This document shows positions 1 through 7,504 of a stretch of 40,907 bases of DNA, piece by piece. Numbering within the stretch: the first letter of the stretch is position 1; each line of letters begins with the position of its first letter. The position numbers and the translations under genes were made by a program. Source of the stretch: Selenomonadaceae bacterium. GTDB lineage: Bacteria > Bacillota > Negativicutes > Selenomonadales > Selenomonadaceae. The notes below the pieces were generated by a model. It made no database searches. It saw nothing but the letters and a program-made list of their open reading frames with translations, and was not told the origin of the DNA. The stretch covers positions 1 through 40,907 of the forward strand of contig JAFUYE010000052.1 in NCBI GenBank assembly GCA_017470715.1. The letters run 5' to 3'.

Positions 1-57
1 CGTCCTGTTTCAATTGCGGACGAGGCCGTCATCCGTGACGGCCTCTGATTCCGCTGT
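1..57. repeat. partial copy of the modular intergenic repeat family
   Basis: The window opens inside an intergenic repeat. It has the module TCCTGTTTCAATTGCGGACG, then a short hairpin (CGTCA-TCCG-TGACG, within 28-42) and the end module GGCCTCTGATT. Related copies lie near 19669-19835, 25772-25920, 38151-38336 and, inverted, about 40610-40735. The segment is non-coding and ends about 30 bases before the first gene. What the family does is unknown. Confidence 0.75.
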
Positions 58-89
58 AATTTATCAACAACCACTAAGGAGGTTTCGGC

Positions 90-311
90 ATGAAAAAATT
101 TTTCGCGGCTGTCGGCACGATAATTTTTATGACGGCAACTTTTGCGACGGTGCTTGCGGCGAATTACGTCGGCAACGCGAATTCCAAAAAATTTCACGTC
201 GGAAATTGTTCGTTCGTCGGCAAGATGAATCCAAAAAATCGCGTCGACTTCCAAACTCGTGACGAAGCGATTCAAGCGGGCTATGTTCCCTGCAAGCGTT
301 GCAATCCGTAA
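90..311 (+). CDS. small secreted protein with a C-terminal Cys/His (nuclease-tail-like) domain
   Basis: A 73-residue protein with an N-terminal signal peptide (residues 1 to about 24, ending near VLAANY). The rest is one short domain with the pattern H-x3-C (HVGNC), then NRVDF, then GYVPCKRCNP at the end. This Cys/His arrangement is known from the C-terminal tails of some secreted micrococcal-nuclease-like and ComEC-related proteins, where it probably binds a metal. Here it stands alone without a catalytic domain. The ATG follows AAGGAGG with normal spacing. Function unknown; a metal-binding exported protein is the best inference. Confidence 0.8.
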   Translation: MKKFFAAVGTIIFMTATFATVLAANYVGNANSKKFHVGNCSFVGKMNPKNRVDFQTRDEAIQAGYVPCKRCNP

Positions 312-327
312 CGAAAAAATATTCGCG

Positions 328-364
328 CCTCCGTAAGAAATTTATGATAAAATTTCTGCGGAGG
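328..364 (+). promoter_or_regulatory. hairpin overlapping the LysE-family ribosome binding site
   Basis: A near-perfect inverted repeat: left arm CCTCCGTAAGAAATTT, loop near ATGAT, right arm AAATTTCTGCGGAGG. The right arm contains the GCGGAGG Shine-Dalgarno of the next gene, so the folded RNA would hide it. No T-run follows, so it is not a typical terminator. It could control translation or protect the upstream mRNA end. Confidence 0.6.
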
Positions 365-372
365 TGTTTTTG

Positions 373-999
373 TTGGACTCGGCAACTTTTGTATATTTTT
401 TGACGGCGTCGATTTTGTTGACGTTGGCACCCGGTCCGGACATTTTATATCTGTTGACGAAAAGTTTGGCGGACGGCGCACGGGCAGGAATAATTTTGGC
501 TTGCGGATTGGTGAGCGGAATAATTTTCCACACGACACTTGTCATGGTCGGCGTGGCGGCTCTGATAAAAAATTCGGCGACGGCTCTGTTGTTGCTGAAA
601 ATTTTCGGCGCGGCGTATCTTTTATTTTTGGCGTTCGGTGCGTTCAAATCTGCTCAATCGGGCAAAAAACTTTCGCTTGCGAAGTCTGCAGAAAAATTTT
701 CGTCGACGGCACTTTACAAACGCGGCGTTTTGATGAACGTGCTTAACCCGAAAGTTTTATTGTTTTTCTTGGCGTTCCTGCCGCAGTTCGTCAATCTCAA
801 CGCGGACGGCGCGAGTTTGCAAATTTTATTTTTGGGCGTGACGTTTGCCGTGCAAGCCGTGATAATTTTTTCGGCGGTGGCATTGTTCGCGGGTCGCGTG
901 CGGAAATTAATTCTGCGCAAAAAAAATATCGGGCAAGTTTTGAACTTAGTCGAAGCGGCGGTGCTGACGTTAATCGCGGCGGGTTTGATTTTATTTTGA
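373..999 (+). CDS. LysE/RhtB-family amino-acid exporter
   Basis: About 208 residues with six hydrophobic segments. The N-terminal LTLAPGPD motif and the following glycine-rich helices (GLVSGI) are typical of the LysE/RhtB translocator superfamily, inner-membrane exporters of amino acids or their analogues. Length matches the family. I place the start at TTG 373, eight bases after GCGGAGG; the in-frame GTG at 364 lies inside the Shine-Dalgarno and is unlikely. The substrate cannot be told from sequence. It is followed at once by a binding-protein-like lipoprotein, suggesting co-transcription. The hairpin at 328-364 may control its translation. Confidence 0.88.
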   Translation: MDSATFVYFLTASILLTLAPGPDILYLLTKSLADGARAGIILACGLVSGIIFHTTLVMVGVAALIKNSATALLLLKIFGAAYLLFLAFGAFKSAQSGKKLSLAKSAEKFSSTALYKRGVLMNVLNPKVLLFFLAFLPQFVNLNADGASLQILFLGVTFAVQAVIIFSAVALFAGRVRKLILRKKNIGQVLNLVEAAVLTLIAAGLILF

Positions 1000-1012
1000 T
1001 GAGGTGATTGAC

Positions 1013-1810
1013 TTGAAGAAAATTTTTTTGTTACTGCTGGTGATTTTTGCGGTGAGCGGTTGCGGTTCGTCGAACGGCGATAAACCTGCGCAAACCGTCG
1101 GCATGTTGACGCAACTGAACTCCACGCCCGAACAAGCGGCGAAAATTTCAAACGGCGGCAACATAAACTTTTACGAAAATTTTAACTCGATGCAGATGGC
1201 GTTGCAGTCCGAACAAATTACGGCGGTTCGCACATATCAAAGCGTTGCCAAATATTTGACCGCGAAGAATTCGGATTTAAAAATCAACGACGCGGCAACG
1301 ATTCAACTTGTCGACGATTTTTGTTGCGCCGTGCGTTCCGAAGACGTTGACTTGAAAAAATATTTTGACGCCGCGATTGTCGAAATGAAGTCCGACGGAA
1401 CTCTTGATGCGCTGATTGAAAAATATATCGTCAACGCAAATGAAACGCCCGCCGCAGTCGAAATGCCAAAATTCGACGGAGCGGACACGGTTAAAGTTGC
1501 CGTGACGGGTGACTTGCCGCCGTTGGATTTCGTGAACGCCGACGGAACGCCCGCAGGTTTCAATACGGCTTTGCTTGCCGAAATTTCCAAACGCGCCAAA
1601 ACAAATATCGAACTCGTTCAAGTCGACAGCGGTGCTCGTGCCGCCGCGTTGACTTCGGGACAAGTAGACGTAATTTTTTGGGTTGTCGTGCCTGAAGATG
1701 ATTCGCGCCCGAAAAATATCGACACGCCCGAAGGTGTTACTGTAACTGCGCCGTATTATCGCGACACGGTCGTTGACGTGAACTTGTCGGGCGTCATTTC
1801 GAGTTTGTAA
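1013..1810 (+). CDS. lipoprotein with SBP_bac_3 (amino-acid-binding) lobes in swapped order
   Basis: About 265 residues. It begins with a lipoprotein signal (VSGCGSS, Cys near residue 18). Residues about 28-140 resemble the second lobe and C-terminal helix of family-3 periplasmic binding proteins (SVAKYL, then LKKYFDAAIVEMKSDGTLD). Residues about 160-265 resemble the first lobe (VKVAVTGDLPPLDF, GFNTALLAEI, SGQVDVIF, APYYRDTVV). The normal order is the reverse, so the protein looks circularly permuted. The start is TTG 1013, seven bases after GAGGTG; GTG 1004 is part of that site. No ABC permease or ATPase is adjacent. It may serve the neighbouring LysE exporter or be a binding-only protein. 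Confidence 0.8.
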   Translation: MKKIFLLLLVIFAVSGCGSSNGDKPAQTVGMLTQLNSTPEQAAKISNGGNINFYENFNSMQMALQSEQITAVRTYQSVAKYLTAKNSDLKINDAATIQLVDDFCCAVRSEDVDLKKYFDAAIVEMKSDGTLDALIEKYIVNANETPAAVEMPKFDGADTVKVAVTGDLPPLDFVNADGTPAGFNTALLAEISKRAKTNIELVQVDSGARAAALTSGQVDVIFWVVVPEDDSRPKNIDTPEGVTVTAPYYRDTVVDVNLSGVISSL

Positions 1811-1828
1811 ATTTTTTGAGGTGGTAAC

Positions 1829-1903
1829 GTGACGTTGCATCCAACGGGAGCATACCGCAACGTTGTCGCAACCCGTGATAAAAAAATTTTTCGAGGTGAG
1901 TAA
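1829..1903 (+). CDS. possible 24-residue leader ORF before mutL
   Basis: A GTG-started mini-ORF, five bases after TTTTGAGGTG, whose TAA stop abuts the mutL ATG directly (TAAATG). It begins MTLHPTGAYR. Its first bases belong to the 19-mer AACGTGACGTTGCATCCAA (1826-1844), which recurs at 15719 and 15840 before the heptose kinase gene. It may be a translated insertion remnant that couples translation into mutL. Weak as a protein; strong as a repeat match. Confidence 0.4.
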   Translation: MTLHPTGAYRNVVATRDKKIFRGE

Positions 1904-3757
1904 ATGAACGTCAAACTTTTGGACACGAACACAATAAACAAAATCGCCGCCGGTGAAGTCGTCGAACGTCCCGCCTCCGTCGTAAAAGAACTCGTCGAAA
2001 ATTCAATCGACGCGGGCGCGAAACGTATCGAAATCGAAATTCAAAACGGCGGAAAAGCTTTGATTCGAGTCACCGACGACGGCACGGGCATGAGTCGCGA
2101 AGATGCCGCGCTTGCCGTCCGTCGACACGCCACAAGCAAACTCGTCACCGCTGACGATCTTACGCGAATTTCGACGCTCGGTTTTCGCGGTGAAGCTCTG
2201 CCGACAATCGCCGCCGTGTCGAAATTCACACTGCAGACGCGCCGCGCAAATGACGAACTCGGCACGAAAATTACAATCGACGGCGGGAAAGTTGTCGACA
2301 CGCACGAAATCGGTTGCAAAATCGGCACAAGCGTCGTCGCGGAAGATTTATTTTTCAACACGCCCGCACGCCTGAAATTTTTAAAAGCCACGCCGACCGA
2401 AGCCAATCGGATTCACGAATTTGTTACGAAACTCGCGCTCAGTCGTCCCGAAATTTCGTTCAGATTTTTTAACGGCAATCGCGTCGCACTCGCCACGCCC
2501 GGCAACGGAAAACTTTTCGACGCGCTCACCGCGATTTACGGCACTGAATTGACCGATTCGCTGTTGACGTTCAAAATTGACGCCGACGACTTGAAACTTT
2601 CGGGTTGCGTCACGAAGCCGAACATTTTAAAAAGTTATCGCAGTTGGCAAACGTTTATCGTCAACGGGCGCGTCGTCGAGAGCCGCACAATTTCCAAAGC
2701 CGTCGACGAAGCTTACAAGTCGCTCGTCCCGAAAACGGGATTTCCGCTTGCCGTCGTGAAAATCGACGTGCCAAACAATTCAACCGACGTGAATGTTCAT
2801 CCGCAAAAAATTGAGCTGAAGTTCGAGGACGAAGGAAAAATTTTCAAAGCGGTTTATCGAGCCGTGCGCGAAGCCGTCGAAGACAAACAGTCGATTGACT
2901 TGCAACAGGTTGCCGCGCCGCCCGAAAAGCCGCGATTCGAGCAACCGACTTTGGGCGACGAATTCACGGACGTTACGCCGAAAAAAAATTCGCCGCGCAG
3001 AAAAAATCCGCGTGACGATTTCGATTTGGAAGAAATTTTGACGACGGTTGCCGAATCGAAAAATAATCCGTCGTCACCGCCGAAAGTTCAGCCCGACGAA
3101 AAAATTTTCGTTCCGCCGAAAGTCGAACCTGCAAAAAAAATTTTCGAGCCGGTCAAAAATCACGCGCCCGAAAAAAATTTCGAGGAATTGTTTCCGATTG
3201 GGCAAGTCGCACGCTGTTACATTATCGCGCAGGGCGGCAACGATTTGTACGTCGTCGACCAGCACGCCGCGCACGAACGAATTCTTTTCGACAGGTTGAG
3301 CGGTTACGCCGAAAAAATTCCCGCGCAGGGCTTGTTGATTCATCGCGTCATGAAATTTGACGTTCGCGAATCCGAGCTTATCGAAAAAAATCTTGCCGTC
3401 TTTGAGCAACTGGGCTTCACAATGGAACCGAGCGGCGTCAACGAATTCCGACTTAAAGAAGTTCCGTTGGATGCTGCCGAAACCGACGCGGAAAATTTAT
3501 TGCGGGCGATTATCGCGGAAATTTTTAACGGCGTCAACGAGGCCGACGACATTGCGAAAAAAATTCGTGCGGCAACTTTGGCAACGACGGCTTGCAAGGC
3601 GGCAATCAAAGCGGGACAGGAACTCGACTTGCGGCAGATGAAAATTTTGCTGAACGATTTGTCGAAGACGCCACACCCGCACACTTGCCCGCACGGTCGC
3701 CCGACGATATTAAAATTTACTTCGGGTGACCTCGCCAAAATGTTCAAGCGAACTTAA
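1904..3757 (+). CDS. mutL: DNA mismatch repair protein MutL
   Basis: A 617-residue protein, normal for MutL. The N-terminal GHKL ATPase has ENSIDAGAK (about 34), DDGTGM (about 60) and GFRGEAL (about 91). A low-complexity proline/lysine linker covers about 340-425. The C-terminal dimerisation/endonuclease domain has DQHAAHE near 452 (the usual second Glu of the metal motif is Asp), ACKAAIKAG near 563 and CPHGRP near 595. MutL couples MutS mismatch recognition to strand nicking. mutS and miaA, its usual partners, are absent here. The ATG follows GAGGTGAG and touches the stop of a short leader ORF. Confidence 0.97.
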   Translation: MNVKLLDTNTINKIAAGEVVERPASVVKELVENSIDAGAKRIEIEIQNGGKALIRVTDDGTGMSREDAALAVRRHATSKLVTADDLTRISTLGFRGEALPTIAAVSKFTLQTRRANDELGTKITIDGGKVVDTHEIGCKIGTSVVAEDLFFNTPARLKFLKATPTEANRIHEFVTKLALSRPEISFRFFNGNRVALATPGNGKLFDALTAIYGTELTDSLLTFKIDADDLKLSGCVTKPNILKSYRSWQTFIVNGRVVESRTISKAVDEAYKSLVPKTGFPLAVVKIDVPNNSTDVNVHPQKIELKFEDEGKIFKAVYRAVREAVEDKQSIDLQQVAAPPEKPRFEQPTLGDEFTDVTPKKNSPRRKNPRDDFDLEEILTTVAESKNNPSSPPKVQPDEKIFVPPKVEPAKKIFEPVKNHAPEKNFEELFPIGQVARCYIIAQGGNDLYVVDQHAAHERILFDRLSGYAEKIPAQGLLIHRVMKFDVRESELIEKNLAVFEQLGFTMEPSGVNEFRLKEVPLDAAETDAENLLRAIIAEIFNGVNEADDIAKKIRAATLATTACKAAIKAGQELDLRQMKILLNDLSKTPHPHTCPHGRPTILKFTSGDLAKMFKRT

Positions 3758-3761
3758 AAAC

Positions 3762-3837
3762 TTAAGGGAGAAGAGAAAAGGGAGAAGGGAAAAGTGCCCC
3801 TTGCCCCTTGTCCCTTGTCCCTTGTCCCTTAAAAAAA
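3762..3837. terminator. tandem-repeat hairpin acting as bidirectional terminator
   Basis: GGGAGAAG-type repeats on the left pair with CCCTTGTCCCTTGT repeats on the right, and the hairpin is followed by a run of A (T on the minus strand). It lies between the convergent mutL and lipoprotein genes. The heptamer/octamer repetition links it to the other short tandem repeats of the window. Confidence 0.6.
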
Positions 3838-4479
3838 AGTTATCCAAACAATTTCGGCTTTGTCGACGAGCGCGGGCGTCAATTCGTCCAAGTTCGCAAT
3901 TCCGTCGAAGTGCCACAGATTTTTTTCGTCGCGGTGAAATGCCAGCTTGAACGTCCATTGCCCGACAAACATTCCGCGCAAAGAGTTATCGCCGTGCACG
4001 TCCAAAACAACGGTCGCTTTGTCGCCCTCGAAAATCGTTTCTTTGACGGTGGCGGTCGTCGCGTCACAAATTTTTTGAAACTCGTCGGCAACGTAAGCCG
4101 TCGGATTGTCTTCGGGAACTTCCGGCGCGGGAATTTTGTCGAAGAACGAATCTTTCACGCCGTCAAGAAATTTCAAGTGACGTGCCTTGTGCTCGGCGTT
4201 GTACTCGGTCAAAAATTCCGCGCTGTGCTGAAAATACGGGTCGTCGGGATATTTTTCCTTGTACGCGTCGTAATTTTTGGCAAGCTCAACGGTCGCCGCG
4301 TCGTATGTCTGCGAAAAAAATTTGTCCATGTCGACACGTGCGGAAATTTTTTTCTCGTCACGTTCGGCAAGCGCGATTTTTATTTCGTTGAGCGCGGCTT
4401 CGGGCGAATCATGTCGTCCGCAACCCGTCAAAAGAATTATCACCGACAAAATCAACGGCGCAAAAATTTTCAGTTTCAT
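3829..4479 (-). CDS. lipoprotein of unknown function (DUF2939-like)
   Basis: A 216-residue protein with a lipoprotein signal (LTGCGRH, Cys about 20). The following PEAALNEIKIALAERDEKK and a helical segment with DMDKFF resemble the DUF2939 group of secreted or anchored proteins. The C-terminal half has ATVVLDV and WTFKLAFHRDE, suggesting a beta-sheet domain. No catalytic motif is visible. It lies downstream of metG, separated by a terminator, so it is probably expressed on its own. The start is the ATG after GAGGTGATTACTT. The function is not recognised. Confidence 0.75.
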   Translation of the reverse strand: MKLKIFAPLILSVIILLTGCGRHDSPEAALNEIKIALAERDEKKISARVDMDKFFSQTYDAATVELAKNYDAYKEKYPDDPYFQHSAEFLTEYNAEHKARHLKFLDGVKDSFFDKIPAPEVPEDNPTAYVADEFQKICDATTATVKETIFEGDKATVVLDVHGDNSLRGMFVGQWTFKLAFHRDEKNLWHFDGIANLDELTPALVDKAEIVWITFF

Positions 4480-4543
4480 AAGTAATCACCTCGGAAAATT
4501 TTCCCGTCACGCTACCACACGCGAATTAAAAATTTCTGAACGA

Positions 4544-4575
4544 AAAAATCCCTCGCGAATTTGCGGGGGATTTTG
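4544..4575 (-). terminator. terminator downstream of metG
   Basis: The inverted repeat ATCCCTCGC/GCGGGGGAT with an AT-rich loop is followed on the minus strand by a T-run (GATTTTTTCG). It lies just after the metG stop and before the lipoprotein gene. Confidence 0.75.
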
Positions 4576-4594
4576 TTTGTTTGCACAGGCAAAT

Positions 4595-6115
4595 TTATTT
4601 TTCGACTTCGATTCGCGGGAAAAGTTGTTCGGGCTTGCCGACTTCGTGATTGTCTTCAAGCAGTCCGAAAGTTTCTGCGTCGTCGAGTTTCAATGCCGTC
4701 GAAATTTTCAGTTGGTCAAAAATTTTCTGCGCGGTGACGGGCATGAACGGAGAAATTAAAATCGCAACGATTCGCAACGCCTCGGCAAGATTGTACATGA
4801 CGTTCGCCAGTTGTTGACGTTGAGTTTCGTCTTTGGCAAGTTTCCAAGGCATCGTTTCATCAATGTATTTGTTCGCCCGCCCGATAAATTTCCAAACGAT
4901 TTTGACGGCGTCGGAAAGTTGCACGTTGTCCATAAGTTTTCGATATTCCCGCGTCGTGTCGAGAGCTTCTGCGCGAAAACTTTTGTCGAGTTCGGTCAAA
5001 TCGGTTGCGGGGAGCAAAATTTTCTTTTGGAATTTGCCGATCATGTTCAACGTGCGGTGCAAAAGATTTCCCAAGTCGTTCGCCAAATCCGCGTTGATTC
5101 GCTGAATCAGAGCGTCGCGATTGAAATTGCCGTCGAGTCCCAAAGTTATTTCGCGCAACAAAAAATATCTGATTGCGTCCGCGCCGAATTCTTCAACCAA
5201 CAACACGGGGTCGACGACGTTGCCTTTCGATTTCGACATTTTGTCGCCGTCGGTGACAAGCCAGCCGTGTCCGTAAATTTGTTTCGGCAACGGCAAATTC
5301 GCCGCCATTAACATTGCAGGCCAAATAATCGAGTGGAACCGAACAATTTCCTTGCCGACAAGGTGAATGTCCGCCGGCCAAAATTTTTTCATGTCGGGAT
5401 TGTGAATCAGCGGTGTGATGTAATTGATGACCGCGTCGAACCAAACGTAAATGACGTGTCGCGGGTCGTCGGGCACGGGAATTCCCCAGTCAAACGACGT
5501 GCGCGAAATGCACAGGTCTTCAAGTCCCTGCTTGATGAAATTAATCATTTCGTTGCGGCGCGAAGTCGGCACGATAAATTCCGGATGATCTTCGATATGT
5601 TTCAAAAGCGCGTCGGCATATTTCGACAGCCTGAAGAAATACGCTTCCTCGGAAACTTTTTCAACGGGGCGGTGACAATCGGGACAACAGCCGTGTTCGT
5701 CGAGTTGCAATTCCGTCCAATACGATTCGCAGGGCGTGCAATAAAGTCCGGTGTATTCGCCTTTGTAAATGTCGCCGTTCGCCTGAATGCGTTTAAAAAT
5801 TTCCTGCACAACTTTTTCGTGACGCGGCTCACTCGTGCGAATAAAATCGTCATTCGAGATGTGGAATTGCTCCCAAAGCTTTTGGAAGTTGGCGACAATC
5901 GGGTCGATATATTCAAGCGGAGTTTTTCCCTGAGCCTGCGCGGAACGTTGAATTTTTTGCCCGTGTTCGTCTGAACCCGTCAAGAAAAAAACTTCGTAAC
6001 CCGCAAGCCGTTTGTAGCGGGCGATTGCGTCGGCGATTGTCGTGCAGTAAGCGTGCCCGATGTGCAAATTCGCGCTCGGATAATAAATCGGCGTGGTGAT
6101 GTAAAAAGTTTTCAT
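4595..6115 (-). CDS. metG: methionyl-tRNA synthetase
   Basis: A 506-residue class I aminoacyl-tRNA synthetase charging tRNA-Met. HIGH is at residues 18-21, a Cys4 zinc knuckle (CTPC...CCPDC) near 127-148, and KMSKS near 292-296. The C-terminal anticodon-binding helical bundle is present. The protein ends about there, so it lacks the extra tRNA-binding (EMAP/Arc1p) domain carried by many MetRS of about 650 residues. The ATG is eight bases after AAAGGAGG. rsmI lies upstream in the same direction, with only a repeat hairpin between. No T-box is visible. Confidence 0.97.
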   Translation of the reverse strand: MKTFYITTPIYYPSANLHIGHAYCTTIADAIARYKRLAGYEVFFLTGSDEHGQKIQRSAQAQGKTPLEYIDPIVANFQKLWEQFHISNDDFIRTSEPRHEKVVQEIFKRIQANGDIYKGEYTGLYCTPCESYWTELQLDEHGCCPDCHRPVEKVSEEAYFFRLSKYADALLKHIEDHPEFIVPTSRRNEMINFIKQGLEDLCISRTSFDWGIPVPDDPRHVIYVWFDAVINYITPLIHNPDMKKFWPADIHLVGKEIVRFHSIIWPAMLMAANLPLPKQIYGHGWLVTDGDKMSKSKGNVVDPVLLVEEFGADAIRYFLLREITLGLDGNFNRDALIQRINADLANDLGNLLHRTLNMIGKFQKKILLPATDLTELDKSFRAEALDTTREYRKLMDNVQLSDAVKIVWKFIGRANKYIDETMPWKLAKDETQRQQLANVMYNLAEALRIVAILISPFMPVTAQKIFDQLKISTALKLDDAETFGLLEDNHEVGKPEQLFPRIEVEK

Positions 6116-6130
6116 GTGTCCTCCTTTGCA

Positions 6131-6197
6131 GGAACAAGTAATTAGGAACTAGGAACCAGTAAAGTAGTCCCTAGTTCCTAGTTCCTAGTTCCTAAAA
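6131..6197 (-). repeat. AGGAACT tandem repeat/hairpin between rsmI and metG
   Basis: On the minus strand, AGGAACT is repeated several times and then pairs with AGTTCCT copies around a loop near GGGACTACTTTACTGG. The repeat encodes the last residues and the stop codon of rsmI (6178-6180). There is no T-run, so read-through into metG is possible. Confidence 0.7.
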
Positions 6198-7005
6198 GCT
6201 TGTTATAAATTTCGCGGCGACTGACATTGAAAATTTTTGCCGCCTCGCGCATTGCAGATTTTTTGTCGAGACCTTGAGCCAAAAATTTTTCGACAACGGC
6301 GGGAATATCTTCGTCGGGAATTTCAATCTGCGCGGAAAGTTTTGGACTTTCAACGACGATGACAAATTCACCACGCGGCTCGGAAATTTTTTTTGCAAGT
6401 TCGTCGAGTGTTCCGCGCAAAAATTCTTCGTGAATATTCGTGAGTTCGCGGGCAAGTGTCGCACGTCGATTCCCGAAAATCTCTGCAAGTTCCGTCAAAA
6501 AATTTTTCAGTCGGTGCGGTGCCTCGTAAAAAATTATCGTCGCGTCGACCGTCGAAAGTTTTTGCAGAAATTCGCGGCGATTTTTTTGTGTCTTCGGAGC
6601 AAAACCCGCAAATAAAAATTTCGTCGTGTCCAAGCCCGAACAGATTAACGCGCTCAAAGCGGCGTTGGCACCGGGTATCGGCGAAACTTTTATGCCCGCG
6701 TCGACGGCAAGTTTTACCAAATCCGCGCCGGGGTCACTGATTGCCGGTAAGCCCGCGTCGCTGACAACCGCAACCGATTCGCCCGCTTGAAGTCGTTGCA
6801 AAATTTTTTCGCCGACGGTTGACTTACAATTTTCGTCGAAGCGAATCAACGGCGTGTGAATGTCGAAATGCGTCAAAAGTTTTCGCGTGTGGCGCGTGTC
6901 CTCGGCGGCGATTACGTCGACTTCGCGCAAAATTTTTATCGCCCGAAAAGTCATGTCGTCCAAATTTCCAATCGGCGTCGCGCACAGGTACAAAGTCCCG
7001 CTCAA
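6178..7005 (-). CDS. rsmI: 16S rRNA (cytidine-1402-2'-O)-methyltransferase
   Basis: About 275 residues. The SAM-binding tetrapyrrole-methylase fold has LCATPIGNLDD at the N-terminus, AEDTRHTRKLL, VSDAGLPAISDPG and a central PGANAALSAL. The C-terminal helix-turn-helix (KKSAMREAAKIFNVSRREIYNKL) is typical of RsmI. It 2'-O-methylates C1402 of 16S rRNA in the decoding centre. I choose TTG 7005, eight bases after AAGGGAG; longer upstream starts would add unrelated sequence. Both ends are made of short tandem repeats: the ribosome-binding site lies in a GGGAGAA repeat and the stop in a GGAACTA repeat. Confidence 0.93.
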   Translation of the reverse strand: MSGTLYLCATPIGNLDDMTFRAIKILREVDVIAAEDTRHTRKLLTHFDIHTPLIRFDENCKSTVGEKILQRLQAGESVAVVSDAGLPAISDPGADLVKLAVDAGIKVSPIPGANAALSALICSGLDTTKFLFAGFAPKTQKNRREFLQKLSTVDATIIFYEAPHRLKNFLTELAEIFGNRRATLARELTNIHEEFLRGTLDELAKKISEPRGEFVIVVESPKLSAQIEIPDEDIPAVVEKFLAQGLDKKSAMREAAKIFNVSRREIYNKLLGTRN

Positions 7006-7007
7006 GA

Positions 7008-7038
7008 TAACTTCTCCCTTCTCCCTTGTCCCTATTCC
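7008..7038 (-). repeat. AAGGGAGA tandem repeat supplying the rsmI ribosome binding site
   Basis: On the plus strand it reads CTTCTCCCTTCTCCCTTGTC followed by CCTATTCCCC. On the minus strand the repeated GGGAGAAG is placed exactly as the Shine-Dalgarno of rsmI. The same words occur in the terminator hairpin at 3762-3837. Confidence 0.6.
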
Positions 7039-7102
7039 CCAAAAAATTATAGCACAGTTCGCGGCAATGTGATATAGTTTCCGCCGAAACGGAGGTATTC
7101 TG

Positions 7103-7504
7103 ATGTTTGTGACGACAACTGAGCGCGTGAAATTTTTCGACACGGACACAATGAGCGTGGTTCACCACTCAAATTATATTCGCATGTTCGAGACGGGACG
7201 CGTGGAATTTTTGCGGGCATTGGGCTTGTCGCTGAACGAAATGATGAGCGACGGAATTTTATTCCCGATTGTCGAAGTCAACGCGAAATTTCATGCGCCC
7301 GCGCTGTTCGATGACCTGCTTGAAATAAAAACAATCGCCGTATCGTTGACGAAAGCGAAGATGCAATTCCGTTACGAAATCCGCCGACAGGGTGACGAAA
7401 AAATTTTGGCGGAAGGTTCTTCGACGAACGTTTTCACGCACGACGGAAAAATTTGCCGCCTGCCCGAAAAATTTTTTGAACGTCTTGCGAAGGGTTTACA
7501 ATGA
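7103..7504 (+). CDS. YbgC-like acyl-CoA thioesterase (4HBT hotdog fold)
   Basis: A 133-residue single-domain hotdog thioesterase. The N-terminal FDTDTMSVVHHSNYIRMFE segment carries the family's catalytic Asp region and the helix following it. Length is typical. Family members hydrolyse short acyl-CoA or acyl-ACP thioesters in the cytoplasm. The ATG follows ACGGAGG with good spacing. The stop overlaps the start of the metallophosphatase gene (ATGA), suggesting translational coupling. The exact substrate is not predictable. Confidence 0.9.
   Translation: MFVTTTERVKFFDTDTMSVVHHSNYIRMFETGRVEFLRALGLSLNEMMSDGILFPIVEVNAKFHAPALFDDLLEIKTIAVSLTKAKMQFRYEIRRQGDEKILAEGSSTNVFTHDGKICRLPEKFFERLAKGLQ

Noticed and set aside
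3808-4485. Long plus-strand reading frame opposite the 216-residue lipoprotein
   Set aside because: No signal, motif or ribosome binding site; the minus-strand gene has a lipobox and a good Shine-Dalgarno, so this is its shadow.
3333-5974. Plus-strand frames across metG, such as 5333-5974
   Set aside because: They run opposite to a well-defined MetRS gene and have no recognisable protein features.
6116-6177. T-box riboswitch before metG
   Set aside because: The gap is only about 60 bases and filled by a tandem-repeat hairpin; no T-box sequence or antiterminator is present.
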